Assembly (NCBI GenBank): GCA_037074705.1
Contig: CM073595.1
Coordinates: forward strand, 72,216,139-72,280,138
Length of the DNA: 64,000 nucleotides
Direction: 5' to 3'
Source: Zhengitettix transpicula
Taxonomy: Eukaryota; Arthropoda; Insecta; Orthoptera; Tetrigidae
Shown: in pieces, positions 14,851 through 27,111 of the stretch
How the letters are laid out: every line of letters begins with the position of its first letter
Numbering within the stretch: the stretch's first letter is position 1
Position numbers and translations under genes: made by a program
The notes under the pieces: model-generated
Told to the model about the DNA's origin: nothing
Seen by the model: the letters and a program-made list of their open reading frames with translations, nothing else
Databases searched by the model: none

Positions 14851-14999
14851 AGACAACGTTTCATCCCTGATTGGACACACTTCAGGTTCCATCGTGCGTT
14901 TTGGACAACTTGCGACCGCAACGTTATTCTAAATTTTCTTATAATAAATTATAACTGAATTGAATTGTAATTGTCCCAATCAGGGATGGAACATTGTCT
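14851..14999. repeat. Inverted repeat carrying two outward hammerhead-like cores
   Basis: Arms 14851-14879 and 14971-14999 are inverted copies (shared CCAATCAGGGATG-AAC-TTGTCT). The left arm on the minus strand reads CTGAAGT..GTCC-AATCAG-GGAT-GAAAC-GTTGTC, a recognisable hammerhead core with one changed base in the first box. The right arm on the plus strand has GGAAC. Arrangement (cores pointing outward) is the same as in the 53.9-54.2 kb palindrome, although sequences differ. Confidence 0.55.
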
Positions 15000-17900
15000 T
15001 TTTTTTTAAAATATATTTTTTAACATTTATTTTTAGAAAAGATTATTATAATTATTATAAAAAGGTATTTACTGTTCAAGATAGACTAGCGTTCCGTGTT
15101 CTATGAATATTTAAAGCATTCTGTCTTATACCTCGCTATAAATATTTACTACTTCGGATAAATATTATACGAAAGACATTTTAAAATCTAAAAAAAACAA
15201 ATCAGTTTAGTAAAATATAAGGTAGACCAATGTATAGTTGCTAACTACCATTTGTAGTAGTAATTAAAAACCAACATAACAGTCACAATTTAAAAATTTT
15301 CGGATGTCAGTTTCAAATCTGGAGAGACAAGTCTAACAATAAACTTTTTATTTTAAATCTGTTTTTGAATTAATAAATCAATTTTTGAGCTTATAAGGGA
15401 ACCTTATTTTATTTAGAGCGTAACAACGTTTATATATATATATTCGTATCTCCTTCATGATTTCCTAAAGAAGAGGTATTACTAATGGTTAAATTTAGAG
15501 ACTAATTGTGTACAGAAAACAACGGCAAATTATTATAAATTATTATAACAAACTAGCACCAAAAACAATTAACATTTTATTTTGTGAACTTAATAATAAT
15601 GATCCACACAAAATTTCAATTCAAAATTATGACAAAAGCAGGTTTTATTATTTTTCGAGGAATGTAAATAAATAAATAGTTATATGCATAAGTTATATTT
15701 GTCAAGAAGTTATTTTATATTCTTAAATGTAAAATAAAAGGGAAGACTGGTAATTTATATGCATTAGTTTGTGGTTTGAATCAGTTTCATTTTAACTTTT
15801 CCACTGCAGGTGAAATTTTTTCGTAGTAAATTTGTCAACTATTATGATAAATAAAATCTTACCTCCTTCATTATGTGAGCACTGTGACGGTAATAATAAA
15901 TTTTTTGTCCAGTTCGAATTTAAAAAGTAATGTATAGTGAATCTGGCTATTATTTTACGACAAATACTGCAGTCTCATATTAGTTTATTTTTAATATATT
16001 TAATACAATTCTTATGCACCAGTCACTCCTTTTTTAGAATTATTGCTTGTAAGAGAATTAATTTCTCTAGTTTCTCTAACGTAATGTTTGGTTGTCATGG
16101 TAAATTTTCGCCCTCTGTTCTGTAGCATTTTGATTGCAAGTAATTCTTTCACGACAAGCTTTTCAGCTTTAGTTATTGTTATTTCTCAGGGATTGGCCTC
16201 CGGAACAGTTTGTAGTTAAAGACAACACTAGCCCCAATGTTGTGAAGACGCGCTGTTTATTTCCCGTGATCAGCACATCACAGAGATAATACATTCACAC
16301 ACTGATAAAGGTAGAGTTGTTAGCGAGTCCATGGGCAGTTTGTTATCAATTCATCGCCAACCGGTTGCCGCACCGACTACAGAAGAAGAATTTATCACAC
16401 GAAAGCGAGTTCCCGAGGAATTCCTTGATCGCCGAGAACGTTGTGTGCTATTCGTCGCTGTCCCTGACCTCCGAGTCGCTCATCATTCTTCCACCACAGC
16501 ATCCCACCACAAAGAGATTAACAGTCGAACGAAGGACCTCAGGATCACAGCTCAAAATTGTTGGTGTCGAAATAAACGTAAATAAATCTCCGTTTGTTTG
16601 GCGGGCGTAGTCTTGAAGTCCTGTGACAGACCTGCATATTAAATGTTGACTGGTCAGCGGATAGAACAAGTTCGACTTCGTGATTAACTTTCCCGATGCT
16701 ACACCAGCCTCATAATATTAACAGATGAATCACTTAGACAAATGGTGTATTCTGCAATGAAATTATACATGTCCGCTGTTGGAAACTGTTGTTGAAGCTT
16801 ATCAGCTTAGATCTGAACATGGCCCGAAAATATCCAAAAGGGTCAGATTAAACAATAACAGCGATGGCTTTATCCTGATACTTTAAAATTATTTAACAAA
16901 TTTACTGTGACGTTTTGTAATTTATTTTTTATTTTAGAGCTGAACTCCTTTTCTCAGGATATAATGCAGTGATTAATGAGCTGCACCAAGGGAAAATTAT
17001 TCACAAATTTCTGTATATGTTCTACGTTCAAGTCACTTATGATAACCCGTCTGTTCATCATTGATCATCTATGGTGTCGGTAGCCGTCTTATTCTTCGGT
17101 TCCGGTTTCATTCAGTCGACCGACCATGTTCAATTACAGTCACAGCTCAGTCCGACTGCTCCGCATTACCACCGTGATTTCTCAAAATGGACTGACCTCC
17201 TTCATGTCCACTCTATAATAAAATTTCTCTTATCGGCCCAACAGCACTCTTCTTCCGTCTGTACCATCCAGACTGTTTTACGAATCTACTAAAGTAGGTA
17301 CTGATGTTAAAACCATTGTTGGCCACCTACTCCAGAGCTTGTTTCTGATCTACAATATCAACAACTAATACATCAAAATTGCCTCGTTACAACATGAATT
17401 CATTCGATAAAACCGCTGCGTCAACCCAATGCCTTGAGTGAGTACGATCATCTTCTACATTCATTCTAGGAATCATTTTATAGTTTGTTTCATTTTATGA
17501 GGCAATTTATTACTTCGTTGCTGATTACACTTCTCGGAACTTCTCTACCCGTTATTTTATCTCGCGATATTTAATCTTCAACTTTTGATCTTCAGATCTC
17601 TTCTCACCTTCATATGGGCTCGCTTGCTGTATTTTCCATGACATTTTTTTCTCTATTTGTTTCGTGGAACTGATTCCTACCGTGAAGACGTACATAGATT
17701 TACTGCTCCAACCGTTAGATTTTTTCATTCATCTTTATCTGCTGAATTTCTTCATCTGTTGGAAATGGACACTTTTTTACAAAGAAAATTTATCTTCACG
17801 AGTAGAGAGAAACCTTCATAAGCTCAAGCTCAAGAGGGCACGAATTAAATTGTCTCCAGTCCGCATATGGATAAAATAGCAAAGTCGAAATAAACTTCAA

Positions 17901-19633
17901 CTTTTGAATGTACTTTTTAATTTTTTTCATCCCGTTTTACAATAAATTGCTGGCGCATATTGACACATTAGTTAACGATGTTTCATTTAATAATTCGAAT
18001 AATTTCTTTTCATTACAATAAAGATAATAAATAGAACGTTATTTCCGCGTAAACAAATAGTTCCCTTTTAAGGCACCAATTATTTTAAATTAACAGGTTT
18101 CACAATGATTTAATTTAGAGCTAAATTGTTGGCAGTTCGTAAATTGTCTAGTTAAAGACTCGCGAATCATTATTTTGTTATATGCTACATTATTTTGGAA
18201 TTTAAATTAAGCATTTCCGGATATTTATGAAGATTTTATATGAAATATAAACAGAGATATATTCAAATTGATAATCTTTGCAAGATGTATCCTCTTCTTG
18301 CTAGTAACGGGCGGAAGTATTTTCTATCATAATCATAGTGGAATAATCGAACTGGATGTAAAGTGTTGCATTGTTGGTACGACTACCACAGTACGTCAGT
18401 AGGGAATATAATTAATCAGCCCTGTTTCACAACCTGAAATGCCTAGTAAATATATTACTATGACGTTTTTTTTTCTTTCAGAGAATATCTAAATTACTAC
18501 AATCCTGAATGTGTATATTTATTCCTCTATAAAGCTGTTTCCTGCATTTAAACGTTGCCATATCTTTATTACAAGGTATAAAATTAGTATGAGTGAACTT
18601 GATGAGAATTGGTACTGGTGATCGGTTATGCTTGGGGGTGAAATATCCATTCAACTATGCTATATTACGATTAAGTTCCTATCCACTACAGTTAATTGTT
18701 TAGTTATTTACAGACCATTGTACTTCTGAGATTTTATTACGGATAATATTCAATGTTCATGAAAAGCAGTAAATGAATTCCAAAGAGTTTGCATGAAATT
18801 TATTTTATCTTGAAATACGAAGTTGTTAGGTTGGTATTTGTCAGTTGACTGATTTTTGTTATGTTTGTGCCTAATTGAAGAATAGTATTAACTTTCAATT
18901 ATATTTTGGTAAAGAAATTGGAATAGTGCCTGAAATATATAAATTTTTATTTCCTACGTCTTTTCGGTGAAATGCCATAGAGATTTTTAGTTCAACACTT
19001 GGATATTCTAGTGATCTTTTCATACGACATAAATACTTTGTAACAATCTCTAAACATAGTAATCCTAAACGACAGCAGGACTGACGAATTCTGGAACCGA
19101 TCGACGTAAGGCTAGGGCGATGAATTCCCCCAGTCGTATTATTGGTTTTCATGGCCAGCATTCAAAACCTGTTCTGCGCCGTTGATTTGCTGCTGGAGGT
19201 GGTCACTTTCCCACCAAACATTTGGTGCCTGACGTCCGTTTAAAAAGTCTTTGTGGTTCAAGCTCGAGTCCTGGTGGAGAGTTACCCTGACATTGCCATT
19301 AATACGTTTTTATAATGAAACTTATTTTTTGTGGTCTATTTATACGGCTATATCTGTACTTTTTTCTTGAAAAAAAAAACCAAACATAATCGTTCGTTAT
19401 TTTTAATTATTATGCTTTTAGAAAAAAGTGTACATACAAAATGCAGGTTTCAAAATTATAATATAATACTTATTTCATCAGTCAGCCGAAGCCGTGATTG
19501 AAAAATGTAGAATGAGTCAAGAAATGAGCAACAGTAACTCAAAAGTAGTACATTTAAAGTATTTGGAATTAATAATGATATATTTTTTGACTATTTAAGA
19601 TAAATAACAAATAAACAACAGCCATTTGAAGGC
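15000..19633. other. No recognised gene; small GC-richer patch 16310-16620
   Basis: Two overlapping plus-strand frames of 84 and 97 codons occupy the patch. Neither resembles a known family, and they cannot both be coding. 16.6-19.2 kb is AT-rich with nothing recognised. Confidence 0.5.
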
Positions 19634-19700
19634 AGAAAATTAGCGACGTAACGTAGTGTAATTTATATGAAAAATCTATTTCTGACTTGAAACTGGTGTT
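19634..19700 (+). repeat. Fragment related to the interior of the 32.1-32.5 kb MITE
   Basis: Shares AATTAGCGACG-AACGTAG and AATCTATTTCTGACTT with 32340-32400 in the same order. No inverted arms are visible around it, so it is a relic or a shared donor sequence. Confidence 0.5.
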
Positions 19701-20302
19701 GCTTACCTATTATTGAAATTAATTTGTCATTATTGTTATTTTTTTTTATTATTATTAGATATTCGTGATACTGCAGATGACCGGACTGAAACCTATTTTA
19801 AGCCTCTATCTATTTTTATTTAAATAGAAGCGTGGTTAGTTCTTCATTATTATTAGTTGCTAAATGCAATATACATTCCTGTGACGTACAGCCCTTGGTT
19901 TCCATAGGTTGTTTTCTCTACATATGTTAAAATAGTGTACACCAGAATATCAGAATGACTGCACATTCTGCGATGCAAGTGCAAATAGTCACAATTTTTT
20001 TTTGTAGAATTATGTGCACAATACTCTTGATGAAATTTGACGCATTCATCTAAGTTCATAGTAAGTTTCTCTATTTCTGACAAAAAAAATCGTAATGGTT
20101 ACATTAAAGAGAAATTTGTACACTGACCTTTAATTTTATCATTTTTAACGTATTCTGCCATCTAAATGAATGCCGCATTGTTTGTTTGAAATTTTCTGTA
20201 ATTTGTTTTCCTATAATTTGTTTTCCTATAACTAATTTAAATGACATCAATAATAATATACCTGACTGTTTAAGAGTAAATTATAAACAAAACACATACA
20301 AC

Positions 20303-20330
20303 GTTTCGTCGCTATTTGCGACCTCTTCAG
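20303..20330 (-). ncRNA. Hammerhead-ribozyme-like core (best match)
   Basis: On the minus strand: CTGAAGA, one G, a perfect 5-bp stem GTCGC/GCGAC closed by AAATA, then GAAAC directly followed by GTTG. CTGANGA, a short helix II and GAAA in this order form the catalytic core of hammerhead ribozymes. Helices I and III and the cleavage-site UH were not resolved by eye. Such cores occur in Penelope-like elements and other repeats. This one could be a relic of such an element. Confidence 0.6.
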
Positions 20331-20499
20331 GTAGCAGCATGGAGACCACAGAGCGCCGACGACAGTCTGAATCGTGCATCTTGCTAATACACAAGATCGA
20401 ATCGGTCGTTGCCAGGACACCGGAACAGCATCACATTAGAATCATACCGTGCTAAAGTACGCACTGACCATAATCTTATGATGCTAGAATCTCAATGGT

Positions 20500-21130
20500 C
20501 ACATAATCGCAGACTTAAAATGGGTCATTAACCCCTCATTTTCCCTCGGATTTCTCAACCGCAAACAAGCTTGTTTGCAAACCAAACGGATTCTGAACAC
20601 AAAATTTAATTATCACGGCCATCTTGTTTGTGTATTGTTTGTAAGAGAACAGTTTTACGACAGGAGGTCCGAGGTTTATTGGTGGGCTTGTTAAGGCGGA
20701 AGGACAGACTTTACGGCCACTCGCAGGCGGTCGATGTAATTGAAATTTTTAAAAAAATGTTAATTTGAAAGAGCTCAGTAAAATTCAAATTCTCGTTTCA
20801 GTGGTCCGGAAAGGTGAGCACGTTTTTTATTAAAGGGGTCCATGACTCGCGCCAATTCCCGAGTGTTTATGGCAATAGCGGCCGCGATTTATTACGTCTG
20901 ACAACGACCCAGACTTATGGCTGCTTTTATCATGCGTGGTAGCATCAATACGTTCGAGATTAACTGCTTATTTATCACAAACGAAAGGCCGCATTTCACA
21001 GCTAAGTTTCCTAGGGTCAATGAGGGTAGGCATTGTAGTTCACCGAGATTTTCCGTAGAACCTGTCTTCACCCTGAACTCAGAATGCGTTGGGATATCCT
21101 GAAAGAAATCTAAACAATTCACTTGCAGAA
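20500..21130. other. GC-richer block, candidate conserved noncoding element
   Basis: No coding frame is recognisable. Contains the forkhead-like palindrome, a TTTATGG plus TTTATTAC pair (Abd-B/Cdx-like) around GCGGCCGC at 20868-20898, and balanced base composition. Persistence of such a block among decayed AT-rich DNA suggests selection, but no comparison was possible. Confidence 0.35.
20561..20578. promoter_or_regulatory. Perfect 18-bp palindrome of two forkhead-like sites
   Basis: GCAAACAAGCTTGTTTGC is a perfect palindrome of two abutting forkhead consensus sites (GTTTGC/GCAAAC). More TGTTTG motifs follow at 20625-20640. The surrounding 20.5-21.1 kb is GC-richer than its flanks. Enhancer function is inference. 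Confidence 0.4.
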
Positions 21131-22087
21131 ATTCAAAGAAACTCTGTTTAATCTGGAAATCTCTGAACTTAGCCGAGTGAAGGTCTTACATACCAGTAAT
21201 TGTCATGAACTGAAAATGACATTTCGCTCTCACCCATCCTTCAATTAGAGTTTGGAATAGTTTTTTTTAAAACTTTATACACATTTTCTTTTTTCCAACA
21301 TACCAGGATTCTTGAAATGGTCGTTTTCTACGTAACTAAAGAGGGTGCACACAACGGACCAACAAATGGCATTGTTAATAAACTTATTATAAGTTACAAT
21401 TATTTTCCAAATTTAGAAAACAACCAAGATCGTTACAATAAATTCGTGAAACCTTTGGGAAAATGGACGGTTCCTTCACAACAGTAGCTGGGAGAAAATT
21501 GACTAACTGGAACTAACTTTACCAAAGGTTACATTACGTTATCGGGCATCATTCAGTTTTAAATGAGGACAATATAGATGTGTTCGCGTTGCATTTGGAC
21601 TCGGTGAACAAGTCTGGCAATTATAAATCAATTAGGCCGAACTCTAACGAAGGAACGTGGATGATCTGAAACTTTTGAAAAGCATATAATGCAGTTGGAC
21701 TTCCTTTTTTGAGCCTAAGACGATGCAATCTTATCAGCTTCAAGAAGGATACAGTTGTAGAAACATAGGATTTCCGCAGCCGCCTCCTGAAAGACAGACC
21801 ATGTTGCACAGTGAAAATACTTTGAAATCGTATTCACGAACTATTGTGGAAACTGATTGGGTTTTTCAATTTTTGCGAGATTTTCTACAGATCTGTACAA
21901 TTCAGGAATTATAAATTTGATTTGATTTATTTATTCCATTAGACCTAGAATGAGGAAATGCGAAAAGTCATCACATAAAACAACAATATAATCATTAGAA
22001 TCTATAATTAATAACAGTTATAAGTTAACATGCACATAACTAAAAATCTGGAACAAAAAACCCTGTCCAACATAATTAAAAGTACTA

Positions 22088-22111
22088 GATAATAATAATA
22101 ATAATAATAAA
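22088..22111. repeat. (AAT)n microsatellite
   Basis: Eight near-perfect AAT units in a strongly A-rich tract. Confidence 0.93.
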
Positions 22112-22882
22112 TATTTTAACGTTCGTAAGTGTATAATATAATATTTATAAAATTGAAATAAATTGAATACGCAATAGGTAAAAAAATAAATATTTTGAGA
22201 AATAAGTATAATAAAATGTAGAATTACACATCACACGAGAAAAAACACAAAACCTGACACACTAGGAAGAAGCACGTCAGATATATAAAAACTTGAATGT
22301 CATGGGGTCAGCATAATAATAAAAAATAACTATTACAGCATTAATAAATAAAAACATTTAATTGCCCTAGACTAGTATGATACACAAGCTTGTAGACAGA
22401 GCTATATTACTTTCAACAACACCCGAGAACTATTGTTCGTATAATTTTAATTTCTAATGAGGAACCCCCTAATTTTTTACAAAAACTACATTAATATCAG
22501 GTTGAATAAAACCAAATACCCTTTTGCTACTCGCGTAAACCGTCCCGATAAATTCAAAATAAATTTCATAATTCGGTACAAATATTATTTAAATAATAAT
22601 CCCAATAATGTTACGATATATGTATATAAGTATGGAGTCTACTGATTTTAATTGTACGCTAGTCTAGCTTCAACTTAGACGTTTTAACTAGAATCCCGAT
22701 TCTGACCACTTAAATTTTTTGTTAAGTACGTTGATGTCTCTTTACTGTTATAATTACAGTTGAGCAGTTGAGAGGCTTCCTCAGTCCGTTGTGTGCATTG
22801 GTGGGCTGTGGCCGTTGGATGCAGTTACTTAAGCTTTGTTTCTTCGCGTCGTCGCCCGCTCATAGTTTCATTAATCAGCGTT

Positions 22883-22910
22883 AATGGCCCCTGGAAGTCG
22901 AGGGGCCATT
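22883..22910. repeat. GC-rich perfect hairpin
   Basis: AATGGCCCCT and AGGGGCCATT form a perfect 10-bp stem around GGAAGTCG, with partial pairing continuing outward (GCGTT/AAGCGC). It sits in a GC-richer island (22780-23110) in otherwise AT-rich DNA. Confidence 0.7.
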
Positions 22911-23817
22911 TAAGCGCATTGTCCGCGCGTACTTCACACGGCTTGTTTTCAGTAGCCATGTGCACAGTGCGTCGACTTTTTGACGCTGCTGTACATCTCT
23001 GATAGCTCGTTATCGTTTTTTGTAACTAGAGTAGTTAGAAGTCAAAGCTGCTGATTTGCAGAAGAGGTTCTGCCTGCCACGCCATTTGTTGCGGTCGGGA
23101 TGAAGCCGATATTGCGGCACTGTGAATGGGGAAACTTTATTTTCTCTAAGACGAATGAGATAAAAAGGAAGACATTTCTATTTATTTAAGACACTACCAT
23201 GGGATATAAAACGAGGTAATTGTTCGCATCAAACGGATGCATAAATTTGGATTTATAATGAGATGATGATGAACGTGAATTTAGAATTAATTTATTTCAA
23301 ACCTAACGAGCAGAATACCAATTACAAAAGTAATCTAGTATATGCAAAGGAAACTAATAAAAATCTAACAACGAAAGGTCAACCTATTTACTACGATGCT
23401 TGATAGTACACAGATCTTATGATTTACCATAGATATTCTCTTCCGGGAGGACTGTACAAAGTTTAATATGACCAAAAAAGAAAAAACAAATATATAAAAA
23501 TAATATCTGATAAAAAGGTCACATTTTTTCCTTATTTGTACATCAAATGTTCCTATTGGATTAATATCGCATTTACTTGATTTCTATATAATGTAATTTA
23601 TTAAAGACGGAACAAAATATTGTAATCTTTTTGGGACAAAAGAATTAGTTAAAATTTTCCTCAATAGAGGACTTTATTTTAATTTTTTATTCGTAATCGC
23701 ATTAACTTCTGTGTTCATTAGCGACTGAAATATTTATACATATCTTTATCGTGGTATTACAATTTATTCGCGTAACAACTCTTTCAAATTTCTGAAAAAG
23801 TCTATTAGTGAATATGA

Positions 23818-23985
23818 CCACCCGCGTCCATCCACACCCAGGGGGGGTGGTAGTCGTGTCTTACCCCCACAGTATTTGTTTCCGGATCTGAAGGAACACG
23901 CGCACAAAATTTGGTCAAATTTGCTCCATAGGTGTAGATTTGTAAGCGGATCGTGCACACATTGTTTACCCCTTCCACTCATAGA
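23818..23985 (-). mobile_element. Helitron 5'-half fragment (copy F1)
   Basis: On the minus strand it reads from a candidate TC (23985) through ATCCGCTTACAAATCTACAC, GGAGCAAATTTGACC, CGTGTTCCTTCAG, GTGGGGGTAAGACACGAC and a CCACCCCCC block. The 3' half that should lie to its left is missing. Confidence 0.7.
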
Positions 23986-23989
23986 GGTA

Positions 23990-24285
23990 GGAGAACAACC
24001 GGCAAGTTGAATGAAATAATTAAACTTAGCGACATCCATAATCCCGGATTAAACTCCAATGTCGGTTGTTTTTGCTTTATTTTTATGTAACGCCCACCCC
24101 CCACCCGTAACGGTGCTCCTCTCCTATGCCGAATGGGAAAAATACTATGAATCTCGTTAACTCAGATAAATGTTTGTGCCGCTAACATCGGCCGTTTTAG
24201 CATGATTGAAAATTTATATACCGTCCCACCCTGCCCCAAGAATGTACAGGTTTTTTTTTCAAAAATACTCCCATTACCTTACGTG
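23990..24285 (-). mobile_element. Helitron 3'-half fragment (copy F2)
   Basis: On the minus strand it holds the middle and 3' blocks only: CTAAAACGGCCGATGTTAG, CGTTACATAAAAATAAAG, CCGACATTGGAG, GGGATTATGGATGTCGCT and a decayed CAACTTGCCGG end. Its 5' half, expected to the right, is absent. Its 3' end abuts the 5' end of F1. Confidence 0.7.
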
Positions 24286-24901
24286 TGTTACAAATACTTT
24301 GGTACCTTTACGGGGTCGAATACTCCAGGTAACTTGAAGGAGTGAAATACTCTTTGGTGGATTTTACTATTGTGTAAAATAAATGGAAAAAATAACGAAA
24401 TACGCCAACTCTTCAATAGAAAAATTTCAATTATGTGCAATGTAGCATTTCTTAATTTAAATTATTACCTTAGGCTTTACACATTTACAATCAAATATAT
24501 GAAATTATAATATTATATTTTTGACTTCTTTGAAAGGTTTACTATTAAGTTGTTAAAATTGTTGTTTATACTTTTATTCAATCACAATATTTCCGCTTAA
24601 CTTCATTACGATAAAAGGAACTTCTTTTGTTGTTGCACAACAATGTCTGTCTCTCTCTCGCGAGCGTGAAACGTTTCTGTGACGTCACTTTCTGTTGGTG
24701 CGCAGTAATTTAACACAAAATTATCTCGTTTCTTAATTATAATTCTTTCCACATTTATGCTAGGGGATTTTCAACCCCACAGTACCGTTTCTCGATTTTT
24801 TTTAGGAATTTGTGTACAAAGTTTTGTTCCAATCTGCCCACGCGATTAAATCTGTATACAGATTATCGTACATACATACATACATACATATAGCCCTTTT
24901 A

Positions 24902-24937
<36 letters not shown>

Positions 24938-26508
24938 ATATTTTCTAATTATTGAATCAACTGTGATTGATTTTACAGGAGCTACAGAGACAGTGATGCA
25001 ACAACAAAGCAGTGTGAAAATGCCACTATTAGTGGATTATTTGATCATATTCACCGAGCCGACATGCTTAAAATTTCATGGCCGTTTCTTTCTTTTTTGC
25101 GTTTGAGGAATAATTTTTAAAAGCAACAACACAGGAAACCATTAATATTGGTGACTTGATAGTTTTGTAACATTGCAAAAATTTGTGAAGCATGTTGATT
25201 AATCTCCGTCATGTTACATAATTTTGGAACAATATTTAGACAACATTTAGCTATGATACCATTATATATTTGGGTATAGTTTCTGTGTTTTCTGATAACT
25301 GCGGTGAATCGTTTCACGTACTTGTGATGACGAAAGGAACAATGGCAAATATCGGTGAAAAGCAGATGGTTACGGACAAAGAAAAATAGACGTGTCCTTC
25401 AAAAATGTTTGAGAATACTTCGGAAGGGGATTGTAATTAGTTATGAGGATACATCACAACATATAGCCGGAGTTTCCTCGAGCCCTTACAAACAACAGGT
25501 GTTACCCGTGCAGGTAGCTCATCCTGCCTAATTCTTACCGACACAGAACAGATCGCAGCTGCTACTCCATAACCCTATTTCTCCCCCTTGTTTGGAAGTA
25601 AACACGCTAGCATTACTGGAACATTCCGTTTCCTGGACAGAAGTTGCTTGTATTTATTTCAGGAAAAGCTTCGTTCAGCTCTATATACAGTACTAACCCC
25701 CTGGAAAGGTGAAAGAAGGATACGAAATGACTGATCGATAATGAATAGTGACATTACACACATACACACAAATCACTTCAAGTTAAATGCTTATTTTCGC
25801 TCTCTTGACCATTTATCCTGTGTCTGGAAAACAGCTGGTTGGTACATTTTATAACAACTTATATTTAGAAAAATGAACGTTCTCTTGTGCTCTTTTCTCC
25901 GGTGCAAGACACATAGAAAGTCATCGTCTGAAGGCTCCACACAACTCGAAACACGGGCGTTCGCCGAAGTCCCACGAATGTGTGGTTCAGCTTTTCAACA
26001 CGTACCGTAGGAAATTTGTTACGTCATAACACGAGTCGGAATGTTCATGAAATTTTAAGCTCAGCGAAATACTTATATATTAAGAGACAAGTGACAGTCC
26101 TCAAACACATTCGCCTAAACAGCAGGAGGATTTTATGGTCACAGGACAAACATGAAGGTGTGGTACTGCTTAGTAAAACATTCATTTTTGTAGAGAAATG
26201 TATGCTCAGAAGTGACGTATTGAGGCACAAGGACAAAAAAAATGAGACCGTGATTATTTACAACATAATCGCAAAGTGCTTCTTTGTTTGCAGTAAATTC
26301 TCAAAATTGGGACCACCAACAATCATGCTTGGTAACGTCGCGTAAGAGGAGAGTTTGGCGAACAGTTGCAAGTTACGCAGATGTATCAGATCAGGGATGG
26401 CCAGGAACACTACTGCTCTCTACCCACAGCATTTCCACACAATCATAGCTGTATTTCCCTTCAAGTTTGTCACATGACCGTAGATTCACCCTCTAAGCAT
26501 CCATCAAC
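24286..26508. other. Noncoding stretch
   Basis: Microsatellites near 24.9 kb. A 121-codon plus-strand frame (25980-26345) has no recognisable domain and ordinary composition; not called as a gene. Confidence 0.55.
24869..24935. repeat. (CATA)n and (AT)n microsatellites
   Basis: About five CATA units at 24869-24890, then about fifteen uninterrupted AT units at 24905-24934. Confidence 0.95.
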
Positions 26509-26720
26509 TTTCAGTTTGAGTGGACAGCAACCACAGTAAATTTTTGCAAACTACGTTATCGTTTTTCTGTAGCTTTGATTGAGACATTTATTGAGAGATC
26601 TTCAAATATTCCTCAATTATTTTTTTTCCTTTACGAGTTATCGAGTCGTTAACTGTAGGCGAAAGTTGAAGTGAATCCATTTAACTTGATGATAGATATC
26701 AGCAAGGGTTGAGAACATGA
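26509..26720 (+). repeat. Dispersed repeat R3, copy 1
   Basis: Clearly related to 30431-30655 in the same orientation. Shared blocks include TTTGAGTGGACA, ACTACGTTATCGTTTTTC, CGA(A)TCG(A)TAACTGTAG and a final GGGT-TTGAGAAC block. There is no coding frame. Its position just upstream of the motif-B fragment suggests it could be part of a LINE, but the second copy has no reverse transcriptase after it. Confidence 0.75.
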
Positions 26721-26740
26721 CCCGTTGGATATCGATTGTA

Positions 26741-26883
26741 TTATTCATTCTATTAAATAAACAAGTACTGAAATTAAACAATGTAAGTAGCGATGAGCGA
26801 TCAGTCTCATGAGGTGTTCCACAGGGAACGATATTTGGACCAGTTTTTTTATATTTAATGTTAATCATTAGTGGCGTCATGGT
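26741..26883 (+). pseudogene. Short LINE reverse transcriptase fragment around motif B
   Basis: The frame reads LLNKQVLKLNNVSSDERSVS, a TGA stop, then GVPQGTIFGPVFLYLMLI. This matches the segment before and including reverse transcriptase motif B (NR-Q-V-----S------GVPQG---GP-LF). The catalytic ADD box downstream is not found. One internal stop and missing flanks show a relic. It directly follows one copy of a dispersed repeat (26509-26720), which may belong to the same element. Confidence 0.72.
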
Positions 26884-27078
26884 TTAAGGTAATACTACTA
26901 CCGGAACAAAACCTGAATTTGATAGCTTAATAACTATTTAACGACTTTCTTGTCTTAAATATAATAAAGCATTTTCAACCCATGATAGTTGCCATGAATA
27001 TACATCTAAAGTTAATTTACATATGTAATTTTTTTCCATTTCTGAGCCACTATGTAAACAATTATCAGCAGGAAAAAT

Positions 27079-27079
<1 letters not shown>

Positions 27080-27111
<32 letters not shown>
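27080..27111. repeat. (TA)n(GT)n compound microsatellite
   Basis: Five TA units pass into about eleven GT units. Confidence 0.95.

Larger units (their letters stand above)
21131..23817. other. Noncoding; AT-rich with GC-richer island 22780-23110
   Basis: Contains the (AAT)n repeat and the GC-rich hairpin listed separately. No gene seen. Confidence 0.55.

Noticed and set aside
16331..16585. 84-codon frame in a GC-richer patch, possible exon
   Set aside because: A longer overlapping frame exists in another register and neither resembles a protein family; not enough to call an exon.
19250..19285. tRNA-like GGTTCAAG..CGAGTCC
   Set aside because: The B-box halves are separated and no cloverleaf can be drawn.
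24667..24690. GAAACGTTTC palindrome near a TGACGTCA site
   Set aside because: Self-complementary by chance and lacking CTGANGA on either strand.
25926..25957. CTGAAGG followed by GAAAC
   Set aside because: The intervening bases do not form a helix and the first box is altered.
25980..26345. 121-codon plus-strand frame
   Set aside because: Longest frame outside LINEs, but sequence has no family motif and no splice or promoter context that I could support.
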